A stretch of DNA of 64,000 nucleotides from Streptomyces canus (GCF_001514145.1 NZ_KQ948661.1:496001-560000); one strand, 5' to 3'. Shown: positions 40,426-49,498, numbered from the stretch's first letter. The notes: generated from the sequence alone by a model not told the origin. Numbers and translations are program-made.

Positions 40426-42093
40426 ATGAGCCGCACTCCCCCCGCCCGCCGCCTGCGCCTCGGGCTGCCCCGCCGGGTGTTCTCGCAGGTGCTCCTGATG
40501 CAGCTGGCGATCGCCGCGGGAGTCGCGGTGCTCGCGACCGGTCTGTTCCTCGCGCCTCTGAGCAACCAGCTCGACGACCAGGCGATGCGCCGGGCGCTCG
40601 CCATCGCCCAGACCACCGCCGCCGAGTCGCAGATAGCCGAGCAGGTCACGGACACGCCTCCGCTGCCCACCGGACCCGTCCAACGGGAGGCCGAGAGGAT
40701 CCGCAGGGCGACCGGGGCCGAGTACGTCGTGGTGATGGACTGGCGGGGCGTCCGCTGGTCGCACCCCACTCGCAGCGAGGTCGGCAGGATCGTCTCGACC
40801 GATCCCGGCCAGGCCCTGGCCGGCAAGGAGATCATGCAGATCGACAGTGGCACCCTGGGCCGCACCGCCCGCGGCAAGGTGCCCCTGTACGACAGCGAAC
40901 ACAAGATCGTCGGGGCGGTCTCCGTCGGCATCGCCTACGACAGCGTGCGTGCGCGCCTGATCCACGCGATCCCGGGACTGTTCGCCTACGCCGGCGGTGC
41001 CCTCGCCGTCGGCGCGCTGGCAGCCTGGCTGATCTCCCGGAGAGTCCAGCGACAGACCCGTGACCTGGCCTTCTCCGATATCTCCGCCCTCCTGTCGGAG
41101 CGCGAGGCCATGCTGCACGGCATCCGGGAAGGCGTCGTCGCCCTGGATCGGACCGGGCGTATCCGCCTGCTCAACGACGAGGCCCGCCGACTGCTGAGCA
41201 TCGGGGACGAGGCCGTCGGCCGGCCCCCGGACGAGGCCCTGGGAGGCGGCCGTACCGCCGACGTCCTGGCCGGACGGGTGACGGGCACCGATCTGATCAC
41301 CGTCCGCGGCCAGCGGGTGCTGGTCGCCAACCGCATGCCCACCGACGACGGCGGTGCCGTCGCCACCCTGCGCGACCGCACCGAACTGGAGCAGCTCGGC
41401 CGGGAGCTCGACTCGACCCACGGCCTGATCGACGCCCTGCGCGCCCAGGACCACGAGCACGCCAACCGGATGCACACGCTCCTCGGGCTGCTGGAGCTGG
41501 AGATGTACGACGACGCCGTGGAGTTCGTCGGAGAGGTCGTCGGCGACCATCGGGCCACCGCGGAGCAGGTCACCGAGAAGATCGAGGATCCGCTGCTCGC
41601 CGCGCTGCTGGTGGGCAAGGCGACCGTTGCGGCGGAGCGCGGTGTCGCCCTGTGGGTCTCCGACCGGACCCGGCTGCCGGACCGGCTGGTCGATCCGAGC
41701 GGGCTGGTCACGATCGTCGGCAACCTCGTGGACAACGCTCTGGACGCCGTCGCCGGCGCTCCGCACGCGCGCGTGGAGGTCGAACTGCGCACGGAGGGCC
41801 GTACCGCCGTCCTCAGGGTGCGGGACACCGGGCCCGGGATCCCGGTGGAACAACGGGAACTGGTCTTCACCGAGGGCTGGTCGACCAAGGAGCCCCCTGC
41901 GCACCGGGGGCGCGGCCTCGGGCTCTCCCTCGTACGCAAGCTGGCCGAACGTCAGGGCGGCAGCGCGGCCGTCGCAGAGGCCGACGGCGGAGGCGCGGAG
42001 TTCACCGTCGTACTGCCCGAGGCACTGGCCGAGCCGCAACCGGCGCTCACCGCGGCGTCCGCCCAGCAGACCGCCATCGAGGAGGAGTCGTGA
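40426..42093 (+). CDS. CitA/DcuS-type sensor histidine kinase for carboxylates
   Basis: 555 residues. Membrane segment about 20-42, an extracytoplasmic sensor domain about 45-180 with the CitA/DcuS pattern (G-A-E-Y-V-V-V-M-D, then S-H-P-T, V-G-I-A-Y-D), a second segment about 185-205, a cytoplasmic PAS domain, the Spo0B-like phospho-acceptor D-H-E-H-A-N-R-M-H-T-L-L-G-L near 345, and a HATPase domain with N-L-V-D-N-A-L-D-A. Family members sense citrate, C4-dicarboxylates or related acids outside the cell. The stop overlaps the partner regulator start (TGATG). An upstream in-frame GTG at 40393 would add 11 residues; neither start has a strong ribosome site. Confidence 0.88.
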   Translation: MSRTPPARRLRLGLPRRVFSQVLLMQLAIAAGVAVLATGLFLAPLSNQLDDQAMRRALAIAQTTAAESQIAEQVTDTPPLPTGPVQREAERIRRATGAEYVVVMDWRGVRWSHPTRSEVGRIVSTDPGQALAGKEIMQIDSGTLGRTARGKVPLYDSEHKIVGAVSVGIAYDSVRARLIHAIPGLFAYAGGALAVGALAAWLISRRVQRQTRDLAFSDISALLSEREAMLHGIREGVVALDRTGRIRLLNDEARRLLSIGDEAVGRPPDEALGGGRTADVLAGRVTGTDLITVRGQRVLVANRMPTDDGGAVATLRDRTELEQLGRELDSTHGLIDALRAQDHEHANRMHTLLGLLELEMYDDAVEFVGEVVGDHRATAEQVTEKIEDPLLAALLVGKATVAAERGVALWVSDRTRLPDRLVDPSGLVTIVGNLVDNALDAVAGAPHARVEVELRTEGRTAVLRVRDTGPGIPVEQRELVFTEGWSTKEPPAHRGRGLGLSLVRKLAERQGGSAAVAEADGGGAEFTVVLPEALAEPQPALTAASAQQTAIEEES

Positions 42094-42773
42094 TGATCGA
42101 GGTGCTGGTCGTGGACGACGACACCCGCGTGGCACGCGTCAACGCCGCCTACGTCGAGAAGGTGCACGGCTTCCACGTGGCCGGCGAGGCACACAGCGCG
42201 GCGGACGCGCTGCGGCAGCTGGAGGCGCTGCCCCACGTCGACCTGGTCCTCATGGACCACTACCTGCCCGACGAGACGGGTCTGGCGGTCGTCCAGGAGA
42301 TGCGCCGACGCGGCCACCAGACCGACGTGATCATGGTGACGGCGGCGCGGGACGTGACGACCGTACAGGCGGCGATGCGGCACGGCGCGCTGCAGTACCT
42401 GGTCAAGCCGTTCGCCTTCGCGGGTCTCAGGGCCAGGCTGGAGGCGTACGCCGAGCTGCGTCGCACCCTGGACGGCGGAGGCGAGGCGGAACAGGCGGAG
42501 GTCGACCGCATCTTCGGAGCGCTGTCCACGCCCGGGGAACCCGAGCTGCCCAAGGGGCACTCACCCACCACGGTGGAACTCGTCCGCAGATCCCTGATGA
42601 ACGCCGAAGGGCCGCTGTCGGCCCAGGAGATCGCCGACCGGACAGGGGTGAGCCGGCAGACCGCCCAGCGCTATCTGAAGCTCCTGGAGCGCACGGGGCG
42701 GGCCAGGCTCACCCTCAAGTACGGTGACGCGGGCCGCCCGGAACACCGTTACGTGTGGGCGACCCGCGCGTGA
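42093..42773 (+). CDS. CitB/DcuR-type response regulator
   Basis: 226 residues. The receiver domain has V-V-D-D-D near the start, phospho-acceptor Asp in L-V-L-M-D-H-Y-L-P and K-P-F near 110. The C-terminal domain has an HTH around L-S-A-Q-E-I-A-D-R-T-G-V-S-R-Q-T-A and ends Y-G-D-A-G-R-P-E-H-R-Y-V-W. It is the cognate of the kinase just upstream. A close paralogue without kinase is encoded 3 kb downstream, past the ABC operon. Its stop is six bases from the convergent binding-protein gene stop. Confidence 0.9.
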   Translation: MIEVLVVDDDTRVARVNAAYVEKVHGFHVAGEAHSAADALRQLEALPHVDLVLMDHYLPDETGLAVVQEMRRRGHQTDVIMVTAARDVTTVQAAMRHGALQYLVKPFAFAGLRARLEAYAELRRTLDGGGEAEQAEVDRIFGALSTPGEPELPKGHSPTTVELVRRSLMNAEGPLSAQEIADRTGVSRQTAQRYLKLLERTGRARLTLKYGDAGRPEHRYVWATRA

Positions 42774-42779
42774 GGAGGC

Positions 42780-43850
42780 TCAGCCGGCGTTCTGCGCGGC
42801 CTTGTCGACGAACTCCGTCGTGTACGTCTTGTCGAGGTCGACATCGGCGTTCTGGATGTTGGGGTTGAACGCCTTGAGGACCTTCTCGACGGTCTCGGGA
42901 CCGTTCTCGGGCATCACGCCGTCCTTGGTGAACATCGGCAGCGTGTTCTTGATGGCCACTGCGTACAGCAGCTTGTTGCCCTGCGAGTAGTCGGCGGGCA
43001 TCTTGTCGGCGATCTGGGTCGCGCTGTGCGTGGACATCCACTTGAGCGTCTTGACGAATGCATTGGCCAGCTTCTGGACGGTCTCCTTGTGACCGTTGAC
43101 CCAGTCCGTCTGCATGTACAGGCTTGATGACGGATACGGTCCGCCGAGTGCCTCGTCCGAGCCCTGGGGCGTGCGCATGTCCAGAAGGATCTTTCCGGCC
43201 TTCTTGTCCAGGATCGTCGCGACGGTCGGGTCGGTCGTCATGCCTCCATCGATCGAGCCCTGCTGGAGCGCCGAGATGAAGGTCGGCCCCGCGCCGACGG
43301 CGACCGGCGTGAACTCGCTGACCTTCACGCCGTTCTTGACGGCGAGGTACTTGGTGAGGAAGTCGGTCGAGGAGCCGAGGCCGGTGACGCCGAGCTTCTT
43401 GCCCTTGAAGTCCTTGGCCGAGGTGATGTCACCCGCCGCCTTGTTGGAGACGATCTCCACCTCACCGGGGGCGTGCGAGAACTGCACGACCGACTCCACG
43501 TCCTTGCCCTTGACCTGCAGGTCGAGCGTGTGGTCGTAGAAGCCGACGGCCCCCTGGACCTGGCCGGAGACGAGCGCGGTCTCGGCCTGGACGCCGGCGG
43601 GCTCGCTCAGCAGTTCCACGTCCAGCCCCTCGGAGTCGAAGTAGCCGAGCCGCTGGGTGAGCATCGCGGGCAGATAGATGACCTTGTCGAGGCCACCGAC
43701 CATGATCTTGACCTTGGTCCCCTTGCCATCACCCTTGCTGCCCGCGTCGGCCGAGGCTGTGCTGGCCGCGTCGTTGGCACAGGCGGTGAGCGAGGAGAGG
43801 GCGAGCAGGCCGGCGGCGGCCAGGGAGGCGTATCTGGCGGTTTTGCGCAT
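42780..43850 (-). CDS. ABC transporter substrate-binding lipoprotein, NitT/TauT/NMT1 type
   Basis: 356 residues. Lipoprotein signal peptide with lipobox L-T-A-C (Cys24). The mature part begins with a Ser/Ala/Gly linker and then a type II binding fold with V-K-I-M-V-G-G-L-D-K-V-I-Y-L-P and G-Y-F-D-S-E-G-L-D-V-E-L. The family carries sulfonates, nitrate, pyrimidine precursors or aromatic acids. Ligand residues cannot be assigned. Last gene of the three-gene importer operon, 91 bases after the permease gene. Confidence 0.88.
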   Translation of the reverse strand: MRKTARYASLAAAGLLALSSLTACANDAASTASADAGSKGDGKGTKVKIMVGGLDKVIYLPAMLTQRLGYFDSEGLDVELLSEPAGVQAETALVSGQVQGAVGFYDHTLDLQVKGKDVESVVQFSHAPGEVEIVSNKAAGDITSAKDFKGKKLGVTGLGSSTDFLTKYLAVKNGVKVSEFTPVAVGAGPTFISALQQGSIDGGMTTDPTVATILDKKAGKILLDMRTPQGSDEALGGPYPSSSLYMQTDWVNGHKETVQKLANAFVKTLKWMSTHSATQIADKMPADYSQGNKLLYAVAIKNTLPMFTKDGVMPENGPETVEKVLKAFNPNIQNADVDLDKTYTTEFVDKAAQNAG

Positions 43851-43941
43851 GGGGGTTCACGTCCTTGTGAGGGGCGGTGCGGGGAGGGCTGAGCCGGGAA
43901 TGGGCTGAGCTGAGGGGATGGGGAGACTGCCGTGGAAGGCC

Positions 43942-44820
43942 TCAGCTGTCGGAACTCGCCGGCTTCCAGCGGAAGATGCGGCGCTCGGCGAAGGTGAGCA
44001 GCCCTTCGGCGAGAAGCGCGACGACGGCGAGGATGACCATCGCGGCGTACACACCAGCCGCGTTGAAGGTGCCCTGGGACTGCGCGACGAGCAGGCCGAT
44101 GCCCTTGGTCGCGCCGATGTATTCACCGACGATCGCGCCGATGAGGGCGAAGCCGAAGCTGACATGCAGGCTGGTGAAGATCCACGAGGTCGCGGACGGG
44201 ATGACGACCTGAAGCGTCACTCTGCGGTCGCTCGCGCCGAGGATGCGGGCGTTGGCGACCAGGTTGCGGTCGACCTCGCGGGCGCCCTGGAAAGCGTTGA
44301 AGAAGACCGGGAAGAAGACCAGGACGACAGCCGAGGCCACCTTGGAGGCCGGTCCGAGTCCGAACCAGATCACGAAGATGGGTGCAAGGACAATTCTCGG
44401 TATCGAGTTGAGCACCTTGATGTATGGACCAAGCACGTCGGCAAGCAAGGTGATCCGCCCCAACGCAATACCGAAGACAACACCGGCCACCACGCCGACG
44501 ACCCAGCCCAGCAGCGCCTCGTACAGCGTGTACCAGATCTGCTCGCCCAACGAACCGAGCGCGGTCCCGTGCGTCACCCAGGTCCAGATCTGGTCCCAGA
44601 TCTTCGAGGGCATGGAGAAGTTGAAGGGATCGATGACCTCGGCCCGCGAGAGCAGCTCCCACAGACCGAGAACGGCCACCAGGAGCAGCACGCGGGAGAC
44701 GGCGACAACGATCCGGCGCCTGCGGACGGCACGCGCGCGTGAGTGTGCGCGGTCCGTCTTGTTGCCGGGCTCGGTCATGGCCGGCGCGGCCTGGGCCTCG
44801 GGCATGACATCAGGCGACAT
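43942..44820 (-). CDS. ABC transporter permease (BPD type)
   Basis: 292 residues with about six membrane segments. The EAA loop that docks the ATPase is seen in A-N-A-R-I-L-G-A-S-D-R-R and G-A-I-V-G-E-Y-I-G-A-T-K-G-I-G. Matches SsuC/TauC/NrtB permeases. It overlaps the ATPase gene by 11 bases. The N-terminal 35 residues are a soluble charged head longer than usual; an internal start at M-T-E-P-G-N is an alternative. Confidence 0.88.
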   Translation of the reverse strand: MSPDVMPEAQAAPAMTEPGNKTDRAHSRARAVRRRRIVVAVSRVLLLVAVLGLWELLSRAEVIDPFNFSMPSKIWDQIWTWVTHGTALGSLGEQIWYTLYEALLGWVVGVVAGVVFGIALGRITLLADVLGPYIKVLNSIPRIVLAPIFVIWFGLGPASKVASAVVLVFFPVFFNAFQGAREVDRNLVANARILGASDRRVTLQVVIPSATSWIFTSLHVSFGFALIGAIVGEYIGATKGIGLLVAQSQGTFNAAGVYAAMVILAVVALLAEGLLTFAERRIFRWKPASSDS

Positions 44821-45625
44821 GGGCGGCGCCCCTCTCCCGGGTGATGCGGACCTCTTCGCCGAGGGACTCCCAGATCTCGCGGTAGATCTCGATGAACCGC
44901 GGCTCCAGGCGCACCGACTCGACCTTGCGCGGCCGTGGCAGGTCGATGTCGAAGATCTGCTTGACGGTGGCGGGCCCGGCCGTCATCACGACGACCTTGT
45001 CGGCCAGGGCGATGGACTCCTCCAGGTCGTGGGTGACGAAGACGACGGAGGCGCCCGTGCCCTCCCACAGCTCGAGGAGCTCGTCGGACATCAGAGCCCG
45101 CGTCTGCACGTCGAGCGCGGAGAACGGCTCGTCCATGAGCAGGATCTCGGGGTCGTTGACGAAGGTCGCGGCGAGCGCCACGCGCTTGCGCTGGCCGCCG
45201 GAGAGCTGATGGGGGTAGCGGTCCTCGAAGGCCGCGAGTCCGACCCGGGCCAGCCACTCCCGGGCATTGCGCTTGGCCTCCGTCTTGGGCACACCTCGGA
45301 AGCGGGGGCCCGCCATGACATTGGCCAGGACCGTGCGCCAGGGGAAGGTGGCGTCCTGCTGGAAGACGAAACCGACCTTGTCGCCGACTCCGCGGACCGG
45401 CTCCCCGACGACCAGCACCTCGCCCTCGGAGGGCTCCTCCAACCCGCTGACCAGCGTCAACGTGGTCGATTTGCCACAACCCGTAGGCCCGACGACCGCC
45501 ACGAACTCCCCACGTCCCACGGTGAGATCAAGTCCCCTGACGGCCGTGTGCAGACCCCCCGACGGGGTCCTGAATGTCTTGCTCGCGCCCCGCAGCTCGA
45601 TGGCGGGGCTGGTGTCTGCGCTCAT
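44810..45625 (-). CDS. ABC transporter ATP-binding protein (SsuB/TauB type)
   Basis: 271 residues from M-S-A-D-T-S-P. Walker A G-P-T-G-C-G-K-S-T, Q-loop F-V-F-Q-Q-D, signature L-S-G-G-Q-R-K-R, Walker B L-L-M-D-E-P-F-S-A-L-D and H-loop T-H-D-L-E-E-S. Belongs with the permease and binding protein as an importer. The operon reads ATPase-permease-binding protein from a promoter shared with the divergent orphan regulator gene. Confidence 0.9.
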   Translation of the reverse strand: MSADTSPAIELRGASKTFRTPSGGLHTAVRGLDLTVGRGEFVAVVGPTGCGKSTTLTLVSGLEEPSEGEVLVVGEPVRGVGDKVGFVFQQDATFPWRTVLANVMAGPRFRGVPKTEAKRNAREWLARVGLAAFEDRYPHQLSGGQRKRVALAATFVNDPEILLMDEPFSALDVQTRALMSDELLELWEGTGASVVFVTHDLEESIALADKVVVMTAGPATVKQIFDIDLPRPRKVESVRLEPRFIEIYREIWESLGEEVRITRERGAAHVA

Positions 45626-45702
45626 GGCCGGGGACGGTAGATGTGGCCTGCGCCACGGCATCAGTCTTCTGGGCACATGCCGTTCTTTTGCTTGCAACGA
45701 CC

Positions 45703-45732
45703 TGTTGTGCTCGTTTTGCGCGCGCTACAACA
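45703..45732. promoter_or_regulatory. Inverted repeat TGTTGT-N18-ACAACA between the importer and the orphan regulator
   Basis: The six-base arms flank an 18-base centre, 55 bases before the regulator start and about 80 before the ATPase start. A nearby GCAAC/GTTGT pair adds symmetry. It is a candidate operator for one of the two CitB-type regulators. Confidence 0.35.
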
Positions 45733-45786
45733 GCGAAGCCGAAACACGGGCGTGACGCCCGCCAGGCCTTGAGGGAAAGAGGCCCG

Positions 45787-46479
45787 ATGATTGACGTCCT
45801 GGTCGTGGACGACGACTTCCGTGTCGCCGAGATCAACGCCAAGTACGTGGGAAAGGTGCCCGGCTTCCGGGTGGCCGCTCGCGCCCACAGCGCTGCCCAG
45901 GCGCTGGCCAGCGTGCAGCGCGGGACGATCGATCTGATCCTGCTCGACCACTACCTGCCCGACCAGACGGGCCTCGAACTCGTCCACCGCATGCGGGAAC
46001 AGGGCCACGGCACCGACGTCATCATGATCACAGCAGCCGGGGACGTGACGACCGTCCAGGCCGCGATGCGCCTGGGCGCCCTCCACTACCTGGTCAAACC
46101 CTTCACCTTCGCGGCCCTGCGCACTCGGCTGGACTCCTACGCTGCCCTGCGCCGTACCGTCGACCGGGTCGGCGGCCGCGGCATCGCCGGTCAGGAACAG
46201 GTCGACAGGATCTTCAGCGCCCTGCGCACCACACCGGCTCCAGCGTCCCCCGGCCTGCCCAGCGGCCACTCGGAGCCGACGACGGACCTCATCTGCCGCG
46301 TCCTGCACCACGCCGACCACCCGCTCTCGGCCCACGAGGTCGCCACCGAGACGGGCCTGAGCCGCTCCACCGCCCAGCGCTACCTTCGCCATCTCGAACA
46401 GGCCGGCCGCCTCCGCCTGACCCTGAGATACGGCGACACGGGGCGGCCGGAGCACCGGTACGCGTGGGTGGCGCCATAG
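45787..46479 (+). CDS. Orphan CitB/DcuR-type response regulator, paralogue of the regulator at 42093
   Basis: 230 residues. Receiver with D-D-D, phospho-acceptor Asp in L-I-L-L-D-H-Y-L-P, K-P-F near 108, and the same C-terminal domain as its paralogue, ending Y-G-D-T-G-R-P-E-H-R-Y-A-W. The two match along the whole length, including D-V-T-T-V-Q-A-A-M-R. No kinase is encoded beside it, so the upstream kinase or another must phosphorylate it. It is divergent from the importer operon, the usual position for a local activator. GGGAAAGAGG precedes the ATG. Confidence 0.9.
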   Translation: MIDVLVVDDDFRVAEINAKYVGKVPGFRVAARAHSAAQALASVQRGTIDLILLDHYLPDQTGLELVHRMREQGHGTDVIMITAAGDVTTVQAAMRLGALHYLVKPFTFAALRTRLDSYAALRRTVDRVGGRGIAGQEQVDRIFSALRTTPAPASPGLPSGHSEPTTDLICRVLHHADHPLSAHEVATETGLSRSTAQRYLRHLEQAGRLRLTLRYGDTGRPEHRYAWVAP

Positions 46480-46501
46480 CCGTACGGCGCGAAGGGCTTC
46501 G

Positions 46502-46549
46502 ACGGCAGAGGTCGTACGGCATCGGGCTTCGTCGTACGACCTCTGCCGT
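46502..46549. terminator. Bidirectional terminator between the orphan regulator and symporter genes
   Basis: ACGGCAGAGGTCGTACG (46502-46518) pairs perfectly over 17 bases with CGTACGACCTCTGCCGT (46533-46549), loop 14. It lies between convergent genes. Confidence 0.88.
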
Positions 46550-46592
46550 TGCCCTACGACGCGAGGGCGCCGCCCGATCACGGGCGCCGCTG

Positions 46593-48185
46593 CTACACGG
46601 CACCCGCTCCCGTGAGCGACCGCACCTCGGTCTCCGCGTGCTTGGCCTCGTCGGCGACCTCCGCCGAGGTGACCGTGCCGAGCCAGCCCGCGACGAAGCC
46701 CAGCGGGATGGAGACCAGACCGGGGTTCTGCAGCGGGAAGTACTGGAAGTCGACGCCGGGGAAGAGCGATTCGGGGCTGCCGGACACCACAGGCGACAGC
46801 AGCACCAGGGCGATGACGGGCAGGAGTCCGCCGTAGACGGACCAGACGGCACCCCGGGTGGTGAACCCGCGCCAGAACAGCGAGTAGAGCAGCACCGGCA
46901 GATTCGCGGACGCCGCGACGGCGAAGGCGAGGCCCACCAGGAAGGCGACGTTGAGGTCGCGGGCCAGCAGGCCGAGAGCGATAGCGATCACGCCGATCCC
47001 GACGGCGGCGGTCCTGGCCACGGCCACCTCGCTGTGCGGCTTGGCCCGCCGGCGCCGCAGTGAGGCGTACAGGTCATGGGCGACGGAGGCCGAGGAGGCG
47101 AGCGTGATACCCGCGACGACGGCGAGGATCGTGGCGAAGGCGACGGCGGCGACGACCGCGAACAGAACCGTTCCTCCCGTGGAGCCGGCGCCGCCACCCA
47201 GGTCCAGGGCCAGGAGGGGAACCGCGGTGTTCCCCGCGGCGTTCGATCCCCGTACCGCCTCGGGCCCCACGATCGCCGCGGCCCCGAACCCGAGGACGAT
47301 CGTCATCAGGTAGAAGCCGCCGATGAGACCGATCGACCAGACCACCGAGCGCCGTGCGGCGCGTGCCGTGGGCACGGTGTAGAAGCGGGACAGGATGTGC
47401 GGCAGACCTGCCGTACCGAGCACGAGGGCGAGTCCCAGGCTGATGAAGTCGAGGCGGGCGGTCCAGTCCCCGCCGTACTTCAGACCGGGTGCCAGGAACG
47501 ACTGACCGTGGCCGCTGCGCTCCGCCGCCGTGAGCAGGAGTTGGTCGAAGTCGCCGTGGAACCGCACCAGTACGAGCACGGTCAGCGCGATGGTCCCGCA
47601 GAGCAGCAGGACCGCCTTGACGATCTGGATCCAGGTGGTCGCCCGCATCCCTCCCAGGGACACGTAGATCACCATGAGCGCCCCGACAGCGATGACGGTC
47701 CAGGACTGGGCCGCCTCGCTGGTGCCCCCGAGCAGCAGTGCGACCAGGCTGCCCGCGCCCACCATCTGGGCCACCAGATACAGAACGGACACGGTGACCG
47801 AGGAAGTTCCCGCAGCGATCCGCACCGGCCGCTCGCTCATCCGCGCGGCGACCACGTCGGCGAGCGTGAATCGGCCGCAGTTGCGCACCAATTCGGCGAC
47901 GAGGAACAGCACCACCAGCCAGGCCACGAGGAAGCCCACCGAGTAGAGCATCCCGTCGTACCCGAAGAGTGCGATGAGCCCGGAGATACCGAGGAAGGAC
48001 GCGGCCGACATGTAGTCACCTGCGATGGCAAAACCATTCTCCATCGGCGAGAACAACCGCCCACCCGCGTAGAACTCCTCCGCCGAGCCGTGTCGGTGGC
48101 GGCTCACCCACGTCGTGATCCCCAGCGTGACCGCGACGAACGCGCTGAACAGCAGCAGCGCCAAGGTCTGGTGGTCCCCCGTCAC
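46593..48185 (-). CDS. Sodium:solute symporter, acetate permease (ActP) type
   Basis: 530 residues from GTG 48183-48185. About 13 hydrophobic segments. SSS signature regions: F-Y-A-G-G-R-L-F-S-P, G-D-Y-M-S-A-A-S-F-L-G and G-T-A-G-L-P-H-I-L-S-R-F. The last two strongly recall ActP, which takes up acetate, propionate or glycolate with sodium. The GTG overlaps the stop of the DUF485 gene (GTGA), the same pairing as yjcH-actP in enterobacteria. The C-terminal 20 residues are an acidic soluble tail. Confidence 0.9.
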   Translation of the reverse strand: MTGDHQTLALLLFSAFVAVTLGITTWVSRHRHGSAEEFYAGGRLFSPMENGFAIAGDYMSAASFLGISGLIALFGYDGMLYSVGFLVAWLVVLFLVAELVRNCGRFTLADVVAARMSERPVRIAAGTSSVTVSVLYLVAQMVGAGSLVALLLGGTSEAAQSWTVIAVGALMVIYVSLGGMRATTWIQIVKAVLLLCGTIALTVLVLVRFHGDFDQLLLTAAERSGHGQSFLAPGLKYGGDWTARLDFISLGLALVLGTAGLPHILSRFYTVPTARAARRSVVWSIGLIGGFYLMTIVLGFGAAAIVGPEAVRGSNAAGNTAVPLLALDLGGGAGSTGGTVLFAVVAAVAFATILAVVAGITLASSASVAHDLYASLRRRRAKPHSEVAVARTAAVGIGVIAIALGLLARDLNVAFLVGLAFAVAASANLPVLLYSLFWRGFTTRGAVWSVYGGLLPVIALVLLSPVVSGSPESLFPGVDFQYFPLQNPGLVSIPLGFVAGWLGTVTSAEVADEAKHAETEVRSLTGAGAV

Positions 48186-48745
48186 GACGACGCACCGCCC
48201 CGTGCCGTGCGCGTCAGTTCCTGGGTGTCCCACCGCAGTTCGAGCGCGGCCCGGTCCCGGCGCAGCCTCGCATGCCGGGCGTAGGCCCAGGTGAGCAGGA
48301 AGGTGGTGAGGAACTGCCCGAGTCCCGCGAGCATCGCCACGTTCACCGCGCCGGCGACCGGCCGCGCCATGAGTCCCGGCGCGCTCGTCGCTGTCACGAC
48401 ATAGGCCACGTACCACGCGAAGAATCCGATCCCCGCCGGCACCACGAACCTCCGGTACCGGCTGCGCACTTCCTGGAACGCCGCGCTGCGCTGCACTTCG
48501 AGGTAGACGTCGGCCGCTGCGGCATCCCGGTCCTCGCGCTCCGCCCGTGCCGTCGCGACCGGGCCCGCGGCTGTACCGTCACCGCCCGTCTCGCCCCAGC
48601 CGGAGGCAAGCGCGTCATACCAGGGGTCGTCGTACCGCACACCGGCGGACGCCTCCGCGCGGGCCACATCGTGGCTGTCGTGGTTCTCGGCCGAACTCTC
48701 GGCATCCCCCCCGCTTCCGCGGGGACGAGCGTTGCTTGACTGCAT
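48182..48745 (-). CDS. DUF485 (YjcH-like) membrane protein
   Basis: 187 residues. The C-terminal 100 form the DUF485 unit: a basic helix (F-Q-E-V-R-S-R-Y-R-R-F-V-V-P), then two membrane segments, the first with F-F-A-W-Y-V-A-Y-V-V. The N-terminal 85 residues are an acidic, Ser/Gly/Ala-rich soluble extension not found in short YjcH proteins. It is probably an accessory subunit of the symporter next to it. The ATG lacks a clear ribosome site. Confidence 0.82.
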   Translation of the reverse strand: MQSSNARPRGSGGDAESSAENHDSHDVARAEASAGVRYDDPWYDALASGWGETGGDGTAAGPVATARAEREDRDAAAADVYLEVQRSAAFQEVRSRYRRFVVPAGIGFFAWYVAYVVTATSAPGLMARPVAGAVNVAMLAGLGQFLTTFLLTWAYARHARLRRDRAALELRWDTQELTRTARGGASS

Positions 48746-48805
48746 GCCCAAGGATGGACAGAACGGGAAGATCCCTGACTCTTCTTCCCCGCGCTCTTCA
48801 CCCCA

Positions 48806-49498
48806 TCAGGTGACTCCTCCCGTCGGTGGCCGTACAAGCCCCTTCGCATAGGCGTAGCGCACCGCCTGCGCACGGTCCTTGATTCCCGTCTTGGCGAAGA
48901 GATTGTTGATGTGGGTCTTCACCGTGGCGGTGGAGACATGCAGTTTCCGGGCGATCTCCTGGTTGCTCAGCCCCTCCGCGATCAGCGCCAGCACTTCTGC
49001 CTCCCGGGCGGTGAGCCCGTCGGGCGCCTCCGCGGCCACCGGCTGGGGCGGCTCGGGGTCCGACAGCCGTTCCAGCAGCCGACGCTGGATGCTCGGCGAC
49101 AGTCCGGCGTCCCCGGAGAGCACGCTCCGCACGGCCCGCACGATCTCGTCACCTCCTGCGTCCTTGGTGAGATAACCGCGCGCCCCCGCCTTGAGCGCGG
49201 GAAACAGCGACTCGTCGTCCGCGAAGGTCGTCAGCACCACGACCTGCGTCCCGGGGTGCTCGGCGCGGATCCTCCGGGTCGCCTCCACCCCGTCGCAGCG
49301 AGGCATGCGCAGGTCCATCAGCACCACGTCAGGGGCGAGTTCCGCGACAAGCTCCACCGCCTCCTCCCCGTCCCCGGCCGCGCCCACCACTTCGATCCCG
49401 GGCAGCAGGCCGAGCAGCATCACGATGCCTTCGCGCACCACGGTCTGGTCGTCAGCGACCACCACCCGCGCGGGCTTGGGCTCCGCCCCCTCCGTCAT
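48806..49498 (-). CDS. NarL/LuxR-family response regulator
   Basis: 230 residues. Receiver with V-A-D-D-Q, phospho-acceptor Asp in V-V-L-M-D-L-R-M-P and K-D-A-G near 110. The C-terminal LuxR-type HTH reads L-T-A-R-E-A-E-V-L-A-L-I-A-E-G-L-S-N and V-S-T-A-T-V-K-T-H-I-N-N-L. Its start overlaps the kinase stop (ATGA). Third gene of an operon with a membrane protein and the kinase. It sits 60 bases from the DUF485-symporter pair on the same strand, so it may be followed by them in one transcript. Confidence 0.9.
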   Translation of the reverse strand: MTEGAEPKPARVVVADDQTVVREGIVMLLGLLPGIEVVGAAGDGEEAVELVAELAPDVVLMDLRMPRCDGVEATRRIRAEHPGTQVVVLTTFADDESLFPALKAGARGYLTKDAGGDEIVRAVRSVLSGDAGLSPSIQRRLLERLSDPEPPQPVAAEAPDGLTAREAEVLALIAEGLSNQEIARKLHVSTATVKTHINNLFAKTGIKDRAQAVRYAYAKGLVRPPTGGVT

